Positions 27,401-41,500 of a stretch of 64,000 nt of DNA are shown here, in pieces. Source of the DNA: Diplolepis rosae. Taxonomy: Eukaryota; Arthropoda; Insecta; Hymenoptera; Diplolepididae. The stretch is from assembly GCA_030998225.1 (NCBI GenBank), contig JAPYXD010000697.1, positions 124,001 to 188,000 of the forward strand. The letters are read 5' to 3'. The notes beneath the pieces were generated by a model. The model searched no databases and was not told the origin of the DNA. It saw only the letters and a program-made list of their open reading frames with translations. Numbering within the stretch: the first letter of the stretch is position 1; each line of letters starts with the position of its first letter. The translations under genes were made by a program, and so were the position numbers.

Positions 27401-28093
27401 AAATGTCAAAATCTATTGAAAAAAGTTACTCTTTATTCATGACTTCGGATAATACTCCCCTACTTCAAATTGAATGTATAAAACTACCACTTGTACTTTA
27501 ACATTTTCTTGAAATGGTTTTTTTAAATTTAATTCTGAGTGATGGAACATACGTATATAAGCAATCCTGAAAGTGCTTATTAAAGTATATGTGTCTCACA
27601 CAGTTTCACATATTGTCTTTTTCATCTTCATTACACTGCAATTGAATAGAAGAATTCGATCTTATCGCAATCGTTTGAAGCATTTTAAGCGGAACTAGGA
27701 CGATTGCAATTATTCGGTTTCAACAATTTTTTGAACAGTATTCATGGTACCTGTCAGAACTCTGGAGCTTTTATGATACTAATATTTTCGAAAATGTCAA
27801 AATCCATTGAAAAAAGTTACTCTTTATTCATGACTTCGGATAATACTTCCCTACTGCAAATTGAATATCTAAAACTACCACTTGTACTTTCACATTTCCT
27901 TGAAATGGGTTTTTTAATTTCATTTTGAGTGATGGAACATACGTGTTTAAGCAATAATGAAAGTGCTTATTAATGTATATGTGTCTAACACAGTTTAACA
28001 TATACTCTTTATCATCTTCATTAAACTGCAAATGAAAAGAAGAATTTAATTTTATCTCAATCGTTTGAAGCCTTTTTAGCGAAACTAGGACCA
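21460..28093 (+). repeat. D/G dimer domain with one D-D slip
   Basis: Unit starts: 21460, 21851, 22241, 22632, 23021, 23411, 23802, 24192, 24583, 24973, 25364, 25754, 26144, 26533, 26924, 27313 and 27704. Alternation holds except for two D heads in a row at 23021 and 23411. Unit 21851 shares GGTAGCTG and CTTTTAGGATAC with the unit at 18730, so it may be a fragment of the 12-unit block. Unit 25364 has a diverged middle and tail (CCAATTGTACTTTCCCATTTACC). Unit 26144 lacks one T in TTGCAATATTCGG. No gene is seen. Confidence 0.87.
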
Positions 28094-31000
28094 TTTTTAT
28101 TATTCGGTTTCAATAATTTTTTGAATAGTATTCATAATACCTGTCAGAATTTTGGAGCATTAGTGATACAAGCGTTTTCGAAAATGTCAAAATCTATTGA
28201 AAAAAGTTACTCTTTATTCATGACTTCGGATAATACTCCCCTACTTCAAATTGAATGTCTAAAACTACCACATGTACTTTCACATTTTCGGGAAATGGGT
28301 TTTTTAAATTTAATTCTGAGTGATGGAACATACGTATATAAGCAATCCTAAAAGTGCTTATTAAAGTATATGTGTCTCACATTGTTTCACATATTGTCTT
28401 CTTTATCTTCATTAATCTGCAAATGAAAAGAAGAATTCGATCATATCTCAATCGTATGAAGCATTTGAAGCGAAATTAGGACGATTGCAATTATTCGGTT
28501 TCAATTATTTTTTTAATAGTATTCATGGTACCTGTCAGAACTCTGCAGCTTTTATGATACTAATATTTTCGAAAATGTCAAAATCCATTGAAAAAAGTTA
28601 CTCCTTATTCATGACTTCGGATAATACTTCCCTACTGCAAATTGAATATCTAAAACTACCACTTGTACTTTCACATTTCCTTGAAATGGGTTTTTTAATT
28701 TCATTTTGAGTGATGGAACATACGTATTTAAGCAATAATGAAAGTGCTTATTAACGTATATTAGTCTAAAACAGTTTCACATATAATCAATATCATCTTA
28801 ATTAAACTGCAGATGAAAAGAAGAATTTGATTTTATCTTAATCGTTTGAAGCCTTTTTAGCGAAACTAGGACCATTTTTATTATTCGGTTTCAATAATTT
28901 TTTGAATAGTATTCATGATACCTGTCAGAAGTTTGGAGCATTAGTGATACAAGCGTTTTCGAAAATGTCAAAATCTATTGAAAAAAGTTACTCTTTATTC
29001 ATGACTTCGGATAATACTCCCCTACTTCAAATTGAATGTATAAAACTACCACTTGTACTTTAACATTTTCTTGAAATGGTTTTTTTAAATTTAATTCTGA
29101 GTGATGGAACATACGTATATAAGCAATCCTGAAAGTGCTTATTAAAGTATATGTGTCTCACAGTGTTTCACATATTGTCTTTTTCATCTTCATTACACTG
29201 CAATTGAATAGAAGAATTCGATCTTATCGCAATCGTTTGAAGCATTTTAAGCGGAACTAGGACGATTGCAATTATTCGGTTTCAACATTTTTATGAATAG
29301 TATTCATGGTACCTGTCAGAACTCTGGAGCTTTTATGATACTAACATTTTCGAAAATGTCAAAATCTATTGAAAAAAGTTACTCCTTATTTATGACATCG
29401 CATAGTACTTCTCTACTTAAAATTGAATGTCTAAACAACCACTTGTACTTTCACATTTCCTTGAAATGGGTTTTTTAATTTCATTTTGAGTGATGGAACA
29501 TACGTATTTAAGCAATAATGAAAGTCCTTATTAATGTATATGTGTCTAACACAGTTTCACATATACTCTTTATCATCTTCATTAAACTGCAAATGAAAAG
29601 AAGAATTTGATTTTATCTCAATCGTTTGAAGCCTTTTTAGCGAAACTAGGACCATTTTTATTATTCGGTTTCAATAATTTTTTGAATAGTATTCATGATA
29701 CCTGTCAGAAGTTTGGAGCATTAGTGATACAAGCGTTTTCGAAAATGTCAAAATCTATTGAAAAAAGTTACTCTTTATTCATGACTTCGGATAATACTCC
29801 CCTACTTCAAATTGAATGTATAAAACTACCACTTGTACTTTAACATTTTCTTGAAATGGTTTTTTTAAATTTAATTCTGAGTGATGGAACATACGTATAT
29901 AAGCAATCCTGAAAGTGCTTATTAAAGTATATGTGTCTCACAGTGTTTCACATATTGTCTTTTTCATCTTCATTACACTGCAATTGAATAGAAGAATTCG
30001 ATCTTATCGCAATCGTTTGAAGCATTTTAAGCGGAACTAGGACGATTGCAATTATTCGGTTTCAACAATTTTATGAATAGTATTCATGGTACCTGTCAGA
30101 ACTCTGGAGCTTTTATGATACTAATATTTTCGAAAATGTCAAAATCCATTGAAAAAAGTTACTCTTTATTCATGACTTCGGATAATACTTCCCTACTGCA
30201 AATTGAATATCTAAAACTACCACTTGTACTTTCACATTTCCTTGAAATGGGTTTTTTAATTTCATTTTGAGTGATGGAACATACGTATTTAAGCAATAAT
30301 GAAAGTGCTTATTAATGTATATGTGTCTAACACAGTTTCACATGCACTCTTTTTCATCTTCATTAAACTGCAAATGAAAAGAAGAATTTGATTTTATCTC
30401 AATCGTTTGAAGCCTTTTTAGCGAAACTAGGACCATTTTTATTATTCGGTTTCAATAATTTTTTGAATAGTATTCATGATACCTGTCAGAAGTTTGGAGC
30501 ATTAGTGATACAAGCGTTTTCGAAAATGTCAAAATCTATTGAAAAAAGTTACTCTTTATTCATGACTTCGGATAATACTCCCCTACTTCAAATTGAATGT
30601 ATAAAACTACCACTTGTACTTTAACATTTTCTTGAAATGGTTTTTTTAAATTTAATTCTGAGTGATGGAACATACGTATATAAGCAATCCTGAAAGTGCT
30701 TATTAAAGTATATGTGTCTCACAGTGTTTCACATATTGTCTTTTTCATCTTCATTACACTGCAATTGAATAGAAGAATTCGATCTTATCGCAATCGTTTG
30801 AAGCATTTTAAGCGGAACTAGGACGATTGCAATTATTCGGTTTCAACAATTTTATGAACAGTATTCATGGTACCTGTCAGAACTCTGGAGCTTTTATGAT
30901 ACTAATATTATCAAAAATGTCAAAATCTATTGAAAAAGTTACTCTTTATTCATGACTTCGGATAATACTTCCCTACTGCAAATTGAATGTCTAAAACTAC

Positions 31001-34000
31001 CACTTGTACTTTCACATTTTCTTGAAATGGGTTTTTTAATTTCATTTTGAGTGATGGAACATACGTATTTAAGCAATAATGAAAGTGCTTATTAATGTAT
31101 ATGTGTCTAACACAGTTTCACATATACTCTCTATCATCTTCATTAAACTGCAAATGAAAAGAAGAATTTGATTTTATCTCAATCGTTTGAAGCCTTTTTA
31201 GCGAAACTAGGACCATTTTTATTATTCGGTTTCAATAATTTTTTGAATAGTATTCATGATACCTGTCAGAAGTTTGGAGCATTAGTGATACAAGCGTTTT
31301 CGAAAATGTCAAAATCTATTGAAAAAAGTTACTCTTTATTCATGACTTCGGATAATACTCCCCTACTTCAAATTGAATGTCTAAAACTACCACATGTACT
31401 TTCACATTTTCTGGAAATGGGTTTTTTAAATTTAATTCTGAGTGATGGAACATACGTATATAAGCAATCCTGAAAGCGCTTATTAAAGTATATGTGTCTC
31501 ACAGTGTTTCACATATTGTCTTTTTCGTCTTCATTAAACTGCAAATGAAAAGAAGAATTCGATCTTATCTCAATCGTATGAAGCATTTTAAGCGAAATTA
31601 GGACGATTGCAATTATTCGGTTTCAATTATTTTTTTAATAGTATTCATGGTACCTGTCAGAACTCTGGAGCTTTTATGATACTAATATTTTCGAAAATGT
31701 CAAAATCCATTGAAAAAAGTTACTCTTTATTCATGACTTCGGATGATACTTCCCTACTGCAAATTGAATATCTAAAACTACCACTTGTACTTTCACATTT
31801 CCTTGAAATGGGTTTTTTAATTTCATTTTGAGTGATGGAACATACGTATTTAAGCAATAATGAAAGTCCTTATTAATGTATATGTGTCTAACACAGTTTC
31901 ACATATACTCTTTATCATCTTCGTTAAACTGCAGATGAAAAGCAGAATTTGATTTTATCTCAATCGTTTGAAGCCTTTTTAGCGAAACTAGGACCATTTT
32001 TATTATTCGGTTTCAATAATTTTTTGAATAGTATTCATGATACCTGTCAGAAGTTTGGAGCATTAGTGATACAAGCGTTTTCGAAAATTTCAAAATCTAT
32101 TGAAAAATGTTACTCTTTATTCATGACTTCGGATAATACTCCCCTACTTCAAATTGAATGTCTAAAACTACCACTTGTACTTTAATATTTTCTTGAAATG
32201 GTTTTTTCAAATTTAATTCTGAGTGATGGAACATACATATATAAGCAATCCTGAAAGTGCTTATTAAAGTATATGTGTCTCACAGTGTTTCACATATTGT
32301 CTTTTTCATCTTCATTACACTGCAATTGAATAGAAGAATTCGATCTTATCGCAATCGTTTGAAGCATTTACTCGAAACTAGGACCATCTTTATTATTCGG
32401 TTTCAACAATTTTATGAATAGTATTCATGGTACCTGTCAGAACTCTGGAGCTTTTATGATACTAACATTTTCGAAAATGTCAAAATCTATTGAAAAAAGT
32501 TACTCCTTATTTATGACATCGCATAGTACTTCTCTACTTAAAATTGAATGTCTAAACAACCACTTGTACTTTCACATTTCCTTGAAATGGGTTTTTTAAT
32601 TTCATTTTGAGTGATGGAACATACGTATTTAAGCAATAATGAAAGTGCTTATTAATGTATATGTGTCTAACACAGTTTCACATATACTCTTTTTCAGCAT
32701 CATTAAACTGCAATTGAAATGAAGAATTTGATTTTATCTCAATCGTTTGAATCCTTTTTAGCGAAACTAGGACCATTGGAATTATTAAGTTTCAATAATT
32801 TTTTGAATAGTATTCATAATACCTGTCAGAAGTTTGGAGCATTAGTGATAGAAGCGTTTTCGAAAATGTCAAAATCTATTGAAAAATGTTACTCTTTATT
32901 CATGACTTCGGATAATACTCCCCTACTTCAAATTGAATGTCTAAAACTACCACATGTACTTTAACATTTTCTGGAAATGGGTTTTTTAAATTTAATTCTG
33001 AGTGATGGAACATACGTATATAAGCAATCCTGAAAGCGCTTATTAAAGTATATGTGTCTCACAGTGTTTCACATATTGTCTTTTTCGTCTTCATTAAACT
33101 GCAAATGAAAAGAAGAATTCGATCTTATCTCAATCGTATGAAGCATTTTAAGCGAAATTAGGACGATTGCATTTATTCGGTTTCAACAATTTTATGAATA
33201 GTATTCATGGTAGCTGTCAGAACTCTGGAGCTTTTATGATACTAACATTTTCGAAAATGTCAAAATCTATTGAAAAAAGTTACTCTTTATTCATGACTTC
33301 GGATAATACTTCCCTACTGCAAATTGAATATCTAAAACTACCACTTGTACTTTCACATTTCCTTGAAATGGGTTTTTTAATTTCATTTTGAGTGATGGAA
33401 CATACGTATTTAAGCAATAATGAAAGTGCTTCTTAATGTATATGTGTCTAACACAGTTTCACATATACTCTTTTTCATCTTCATTAAACTGCAATTGAAT
33501 AGAAGAATTCGATCTTATCGCAATCGTTTGAAGCATTTTAAGCGGAACTAGGACGATTGCAATTATTCGGTTTCAACAATTTTATGAATAGTATTCATGG
33601 TACCTGTCAGAACTCTGGAGCTTTTATGATACTAACATTTTCGACAATGTCAAAATCTATTGAAAAAAGTTACTCTTTATTCATGACTTCGGATAATACT
33701 TCCCTACTGCAAATTGAATGTCTAAAACTACCACATGTACTTTCACATTTCCTTGAAATGGGTTTTTTTATTTCATTTTGAGTGATGGAACATACGTATT
33801 TCAGCAATAATGAAAGTGCTTATTAATGTATATGTGTCTAACACAGTTTAACATATACTCTTTTTCATCATCATTAAACTGCAATTGAAAAGATGAAATT
33901 TATTTTATATAAATCGTTTGAAGACTTTTTAGCGAAACTAGGACCATTTTTATTATTCGGTTTCAATAATTTTTTGAATAGTATTCATGATACCTGTCAG

Positions 34001-35508
34001 AAGTTTGGAGCATTAGTGATACAAGCGTTTTCGAAAATGTCAAAATCTATTGAAAAAAGTTACTCTTTATTCATGACTTCGGATAATACTCCCCTACTTC
34101 AAATTGAAAGTCTAAAACTACCACTTGTACTTAAACATTTTCTTGAAATGGTTTTTTTAAATTTAATTCTGAGTGATGGAACATACGTATGTAAGCAATC
34201 CTGAAAGTGCTTATTAAAGTATATGTGTCTAACACAGTTTCACATATTGTCTTTTTCATCTTCATTACACTGCAATTGAATAGAAGAATTCGATCTCATC
34301 GCAATCGTTTGAAGCATTCTAAGCGGAACTAGGACGATTGCAATTATTCGGTTTCAACAATTTTTTGAATAGTATTCATGGTACCTGTCAGAACTCTGGA
34401 GCTTTTATGATACTAACATTATCGAAAATGTCAAAATCCATTGAAAAAAGTTACTCTTTATTCATGACTTCGGATAATACTTCCCTACTGCAAATTGAAT
34501 GTCTAAAACTACCACTTGTACTTTCACATTTCCTTGAAATGGGTTTTTTAATTTCATTTTGAGTGATGGAACATACGTATTTAAGCAATAATGAAAGTGC
34601 TTATTAATGTATATGTGTCTAACACAGTTTCACATATACTCTTTATCATCTTCATTAAACTGCAAATGAAAAGAAGAATTTAATTTTATCTCAATCGTTT
34701 GAGGCCTTTTTAGCGAAACTAGGACCATTTTTATTATTCGGTTTCAATAATTTTTTGAATAGTATTCATGATACCTGTCAGAAGTTTGGAGCATTAGTGA
34801 TACAAGCGTTTTCGAAAATGTCAAAATCTATTGAAAAAAGTTACTCTTTATTCATGACTTCGGATAATACTCCCCTACTTCAAATTGAATGTATAAAACT
34901 ACCACTTGTACTTTAACATTTTCTTGAAATGGTTTTTTTAAATTTAATTCTGAGTGATGGAACATACGTATATAAGCAATCCTGAAAGTGCTTATTAAAG
35001 TATATGTGTCTCACAGTGTTTCACATATTGTCTTTTTCATCTTCATTACACTGCAATTGAATAGAAGAATTCGATCTTATCGCAATCGTTTGAAGCATTT
35101 TAAGCGGAACTAGGACGATTGCAATTATTCGGTTTCAACAATTTTATGAATAGTATTCATGGTACCTGTCAGAACTCTGGAGCTTTTATGATACTAATAT
35201 TTTCGAAAATGTCAAAATCCATTGAAAAAAGTTACTCTTTATTCATGACTTCGGATAATACTTCCCTACTGCAAATTGAATATCTAAAACTACCACTTGT
35301 ACTTTCACATTTCCTTGAAATGGGTTTTTTTATTTCATTTTGAGTGATGGAACATACGTATTTAAGCAATAATGAAAGTGCTTCTTAATGTATATGTGTC
35401 TAACACAGTTTCACATATACTCTTTATCATCTTCATTAAACTGCAAATGAAAAGAAGAATTTAATTTTATCTCAATCGTTTGAAGCCTTTTTAGCGAAAC
35501 TAGGACCA
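28094..35508 (+). repeat. 19-unit higher-order repeat, copy 1 (~7.4 kb)
   Basis: Unit starts: 28094, 28485, 28875, 29266, 29655, 30046, 30436, 30826, 31216, 31607, 31997, 32388, 32776, 33167, 33557, 33947, 34338, 34728 and 35119. It is matched 7415-7417 bp downstream. Shared private variants: GCATTTGAAGCG before unit 28485; a one-base-shorter GAAAAAGTTACTC in unit 30826; GATGATACTTCCC in 31607; GAAAATTTC with GAAAAATGTTACTC and TTTAATATTTTC in 31997; GCATTTACTCGAAAC before 32388; ATTATTAAGTTTC with ATTCATAATACC and GTGATAGAAGCG in 32776; the G-G pair 33167/33557. The copies are less alike than the two 12-unit blocks. The left limit could also be one unit earlier (27704). Confidence 0.83.
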
Positions 35509-38500
35509 TTTTTATTATTCGGTTTCAATAATTTTTTGAATAGTGTTCATGATACCTGTCAGAATATTGGAGCATTAGTGATACAAGCGTTTTCGAAAAT
35601 GTCAAAATCTATTGAAAAAAGTTACTCTTTATTCATGACTTCGGATAATACTCCCCTACTTCAAATTGAATGTCTAAAACTACCACATGTACTTTCACAT
35701 TTTCTGGAAATGGGTTTTTTAAATTTAATTCTGAGTGATGGAACATACGTATATAAGCAATCCTGAATGTGCTTATTAAAGTATATGTGTCTCACAGTGT
35801 TTCACATATTGTCTTTTTTTTCTTCATTAATCTGCAAATGAAAAGAAGAATTCGATCTTATCTCAATCGTATGAAGCATTTGAAGCGAAATTAGGACGAT
35901 TGCAATTATTCGGTTTCAATTATTTTTTTAATAGTATTCATGGTACCTGTCAGAACTCTGGAGCTTTTATGATACTAATATTTTCGAAAATGTCAAAATC
36001 CATTGAAAAAAGTTACTCCTTATTCATGACTTCGGATAATACTTCCCTACTGCAAATTGAATATCTAAAACTACCACTTGTACTTTCACATTTCCTTGAA
36101 ATGGGTTTTTTAATTTCATTTTGAGTGATGGAACATACGTATTTAAGCAATAATGAAAGTGCTTATTAACGTATATGTGTCTAACACAGTTTCACATATA
36201 CTCTTTATCATCTTCATTAAACTGCAGATGAAAAGAAGAATTTGATTTTATCTCAATCGTTTGAAGCCTTTTTAGCGAAACTAGGACCATTTTTATTATT
36301 CGGTTTCAATAATTTTTTGAATAGTATTCATGATACCTGTCAGAAGTTTGGAGCATTAGTGATACAAGCGTTTTCGAAAATGTCAAAATCTATTGAAAAA
36401 AGTTACTCTTTATTCATGACTTCGGATAATACTCCCCTACTTCAAATTGAATGTATAAAACTACCACTTGTACTTTAACATTTTCTTGAAATGGTTTTTT
36501 TAAATTTAATTCTGAGTGATGGAACATACGTATATAAGCAATCCTGAAAGTGCTTATTAAAGTATATGTGTCTCACAGTGTTTCACATATTGTCTTTTTC
36601 ATCTTCATTACACTGCAATTGAATAGAAGAATTCGATCTTATCGCAATCGTTTGAAGCATTTTAAGCGGAACTAGGACGATTGCAATTATTCGGTTTCAA
36701 CAATTTTATGAATAGTATTCATGGTACCTGTCAAAACTCTGGAGCTTTTATGATACTAACATTTTCGAGAATGCCAAAATCTATTGAAAAAAGTTACTCC
36801 TTATTCATGACTTCGGATAATACTTCCCTACTGCAAATTGAATATCTAAAACTACCACTTGTACTTTCACATTTCCTTGAAATGGGTTTTTTAATTTCAT
36901 TTTGAGTGATGGAACATACGTATTTAAGCAATAATGAAAGTCCTTATTAATGTATATGTGTCTAACACAGTTTCACATATACTCTTTATCATCTTCATTA
37001 AACTGCAAATGAAAAGAAGAATTTGATTTTATCTCAATCGTTTGAAGCCTTTTTAGCGAAACTAGGACCATTTTTATTATTCGGTTTCAATAATTTTTTG
37101 AATAGTATTCATGATACCTGTCAGAAGTTTGGAGCATTAGTGATACAAGCGTTTTCGAAAATGTCAAAATCTATTGAAAAAAGTTACTCTTTATTCATGA
37201 CTTCGGATAATACTCCCCTACTTCAAATTGAATGTATAAAACTACCACTTGTACTTTAACATTTTCTTGAAATGGTTTTTTTAAATTTAATTCTGAGTGA
37301 TGGAACATACGTATATAAGCAATCCTGAAAGTGCTTATTAAAGTATATGTGTCTAACACAGTTTCACATATTGTCTTTTTCATCTTCATTACACTGCAAT
37401 TGAATAGAAGAATTCGATCTTATCTTAATCGTTTGAAGCATTTTAAGCGGAACTAGGACGATTGCAATTATTCGGTTTCAACAATTTTATGAATAGTATT
37501 CATGGTACCTGTCAGAACTCTGGAGCTTTTATGATACTAATATTTTCGAAAATGTCAAAATCCATTGAAAAAAGTTACTCCTTATTCATGACTTCGGATA
37601 ATACTTCCCTACTGCAAATTGAATATCTAAAACTACCACTTGTACTTTCACATTTCCTTGAAATGGGTTTTTTAATTTCTTTTTGAGTGATGGAACATAC
37701 GTGTTTAAGCAATAATGAAAGTGCTTATTAATGTATATGTGTCTAACACAGTTTAACATATACTCTTTATCATCTTCATTAAACTGCAATTGAAAAGAAG
37801 AATTTTATTTTATCTCAATCGTTTGAAGCCTTTTTAGCGAAACTAGGACCATTTTTATTATTCGGTTTCAATAATTTTTTGAATAGTATTCATGATACCT
37901 GTCAGAAGTTTGGAGCATTAGTGATACAAGCGTTTTCGAAAATGTCAAAATCTATTGAAAAAAGTTACTCTTTATTCATGACTTCGGATAATACTCCCCT
38001 ACTTCAAATTGAATGTATAAAACTACCACTTGTACTTTAACATTTTCTTGAAATGGTTTTTTTAAATTTAATTCTGAGTGATGGAACATACGTATATAAG
38101 CAATCCTGAAAGTGCTTATTAAAGTATATGTGTCTCACAGTGTTTCACATATTGTCTTTTTCATCTTCATTACACTGCAATTGAATAGAAGAATTCGATC
38201 TTATCGCAATCGTTTGAAGCATTTTAAGCGGAACTAGGACGATTGCAATTATTCGGTTTCAACAATTTTATGAATAGTATTCATGGTACCTGTCAGAACT
38301 CTGGAGCTTTTATGATACTAACATTTTCGAAAATGTCAAAATCTATTGAAAAAGTTACTCTTTATTCATGACTTCGGATGATACTTCCCTACTGCAAATT
38401 GAATGTCTAAAACTACCACTTGTACTTACACATTTTCTTGAAATGGGTTTTTTTAATTTCATTTTGAGTGATGGAACATACGTATTTAAGAAATAATGAA

Positions 38501-41500
38501 AGTGCTTATTAATGTATATGTGTCTAACACAGTTTCACATGTACTCTTTATCATCTTCATTAACCTGCAAATGAAAAGAAGAATTTGATTTTATCTCAAT
38601 CGTTTGAAGCCTTTTTAGCGAAACTAGGACCATTTTTATTATTCGGTTTCAATAATTTTTTGAATAGTATTCATGATACCTGTCAGAAGTTTGGAGCATT
38701 AGTGATACAAGCGTTTTCGAAAATGTCAAAATCTATTGAAAAAAGTAACTCTTTATTCATGACTTCGGATAATACTCCCCTACTTCAAATTGAATGTCTA
38801 AAACTACCACATGTACTTTCACATTTTCTGGAAATGGGTTTTTTAAATTTAATTCTGAGTGATGGAACATACGTATATAAGCAATCCTGAAAGCGCTTAT
38901 TAAAGTATATGTGTCTCACAGTGTTTCACATATTGTCTTTTTCGTCTTCATTAAACTGCAAATGAAAAGAAGAATTCGATCTTATCTCAATCGTATGAAG
39001 CATTTTAAGCGAAATTAGGACGATTGCATTTATTCGGTTTCAACAATTTTATGAATAGTATTCATGGTAGCTGTCAGAACTCTGGAGCTTTTATGATACT
39101 AACATTTTCGAAAATGTCAAAATCTATTGAAAAAAGTTACTCTTTATTTATGAGTTCGGATGATACTTCCCTACTGCAAATTGAGTATCTAAAACAACCA
39201 CTTGTACTTTCACATTTCCTTGAAATGGGTTTTTTAATTTCATTTTGAGTGATGGAACATACGTATTTAAGCAATAATGAAAGTCCTTATTAATGTATAT
39301 GTGTCTAACACAGTTTCACATATACTCTTTATCATCTTCGTTAAACTGCAGATGAAAAGCAGAATTTGATTTTATCTCAATCGTTTGAAGCCTTTTTAGC
39401 GAAACTAGGACCATTTTTATTATTCGGTTTCAATAATTTTTTGAATAGTATTCATGATACCTGTCAGAAGTTTGGAGCATTAGTGATACAAGCGTTTTCG
39501 AAAATTTCAAAATCTATTGAAAAATGTTACTCTTTATTCATGACTTCGGATAATACTCCCCTACTTCAAATTGAATGTCTAAAACTACCACTTGTACTTT
39601 AATATTTTCTTGAAATGGTTTTTTCAAATTTAATTCTGAGTGATGGAACATACATATATAAGCAATCCTGAAAGTGCTTATTAAAGTATATGTGTCTCAC
39701 AGTGTTTCACATATTGTCTTTTTCATCTTCATTACACTGCAATTGAATAGAAGAATTCGATCTTCTCGCAATGGTTTGAAGCATTTACTCGAAACTAGGA
39801 CCATCTTTATTATTCGGTTTCAACAATTTTATGAATAGTATTCATGGTAGCTGTCAGAACTCTGGAGCTTTTATGATACTAACATTTTCGAAAATGTCAA
39901 AATCTATTGAAAAAAGTTACTCCTTATTTATGACATCGCATAGTACTTCTCTACTTAAAATTGAATGTCTAAACAACCACTTGTACTTTCACATTTCCTT
40001 GAAATGGGTTTTTTAATTTCATTTTGAGTGATGGAACATACGTATTTAAGCAATAATGAAAGTGCTTATTAATGTATATGTGTCTTACACAGTTTCACAT
40101 ATACGCTTTTTCAGCATCATTAAACTGCAATTGAAATGAAGAATTTGATTTTATCTCAATCGTTTGAAGCCTGTTTAGCGAAACTAGGACCATTGGAATT
40201 ATTAAGTTTCAATAATTTTTTGAATAGTATTCATAATACCTGTCAGAAGTTTGGAGCATTAGTGATAGAAGCGTTTTCGAAAATGTCAAAATCTATTGAA
40301 AAATGTTACTCTTTATTCATGACTTCGGATAATACTCCCCTACTTCAAATTGAATGTCTAAAACTACCACATGTACTTTAACATTTTCTGGAAATGGGTT
40401 TTTTAAATTTAATTCTGAGTGATGGAACATACGTATATAAGCAATCCTGAAAGCGCTTATTAAAGTATATGTGTCTCACAGTGTTTCACATATTGTCTTT
40501 TTCGTCTTCATTAAACTGCAAATGAAAAGAAGAATTCGATCTTATCTCAATCGTATGAAGCATTTTAAGCGAAATTAGGACGATTGCATTTATTCGGTTT
40601 CAACAATTTTATGAATAGTATTCATGGTACCTGTCAGAACTCTGGAGCTTTTATGATACTAATATTTTCGAAAATGTCAAAATCCATTGAAAAAAGTTAC
40701 TCTTTATTCATGACTTCGGATGATACTTCCCTACTGCAAATTGAATATCTAAAACTACCACTTGTACTTTCACATTTCCTTGAAATGGGTTTTTTAATTT
40801 CATTTTGAGTGATGGAACATACGTATTTAAGCAATAATGAAAGTCCTTATTAATGTATATGTGTCTAACACAGTTTCACATATACTCTTTTTCATCTTCA
40901 TTAAACTGCAATTGAATAGAAGAATTCGATCTTATCGCAATCGTTTGAAGCATTTTAAGCGGAACTAGGACGATTGCAATTATTCGGTTTCAACAATTTT
41001 ATGAATAGTATTCATGGTAGCTGTCAGAACTCTGGAGCTTTTAGGATACTAATATTTTCGAAAATGTCAAAATCCATTGAAAAAAGTTACTCTTTATTCA
41101 TGACTTCGGATAATACTTCCCTACTGCAAATTGAATGTCTAAAACTACCACTTGTACTTTCACATTTCCTTGAAATGGGTTTTTTAATTTCATTTTGAGT
41201 GATGGAACATACGTATTTAAGCAATAATGAAAGTGCTTATTAATGTATATGTGTCTAACACAGTTTCACATGTACTCTTTATCATCTTCATTAAACTGCA
41301 AATGAAAAGAATAATTTCATTTTATCTCAATCGTTTGAAGCCTTTTTAGCGAAACTAGGACCATTTTTATTATTCGGTTTCAATAATTTTTTGAATAGTA
41401 TTCATGATACCTGTCAGAAGTTTGGAGCATTAGTGATACAAGCGTTTTCGAAAATGTCAAAATCTATTGAAAAAAGTTACTCTTTATTCATGACTTCGGA

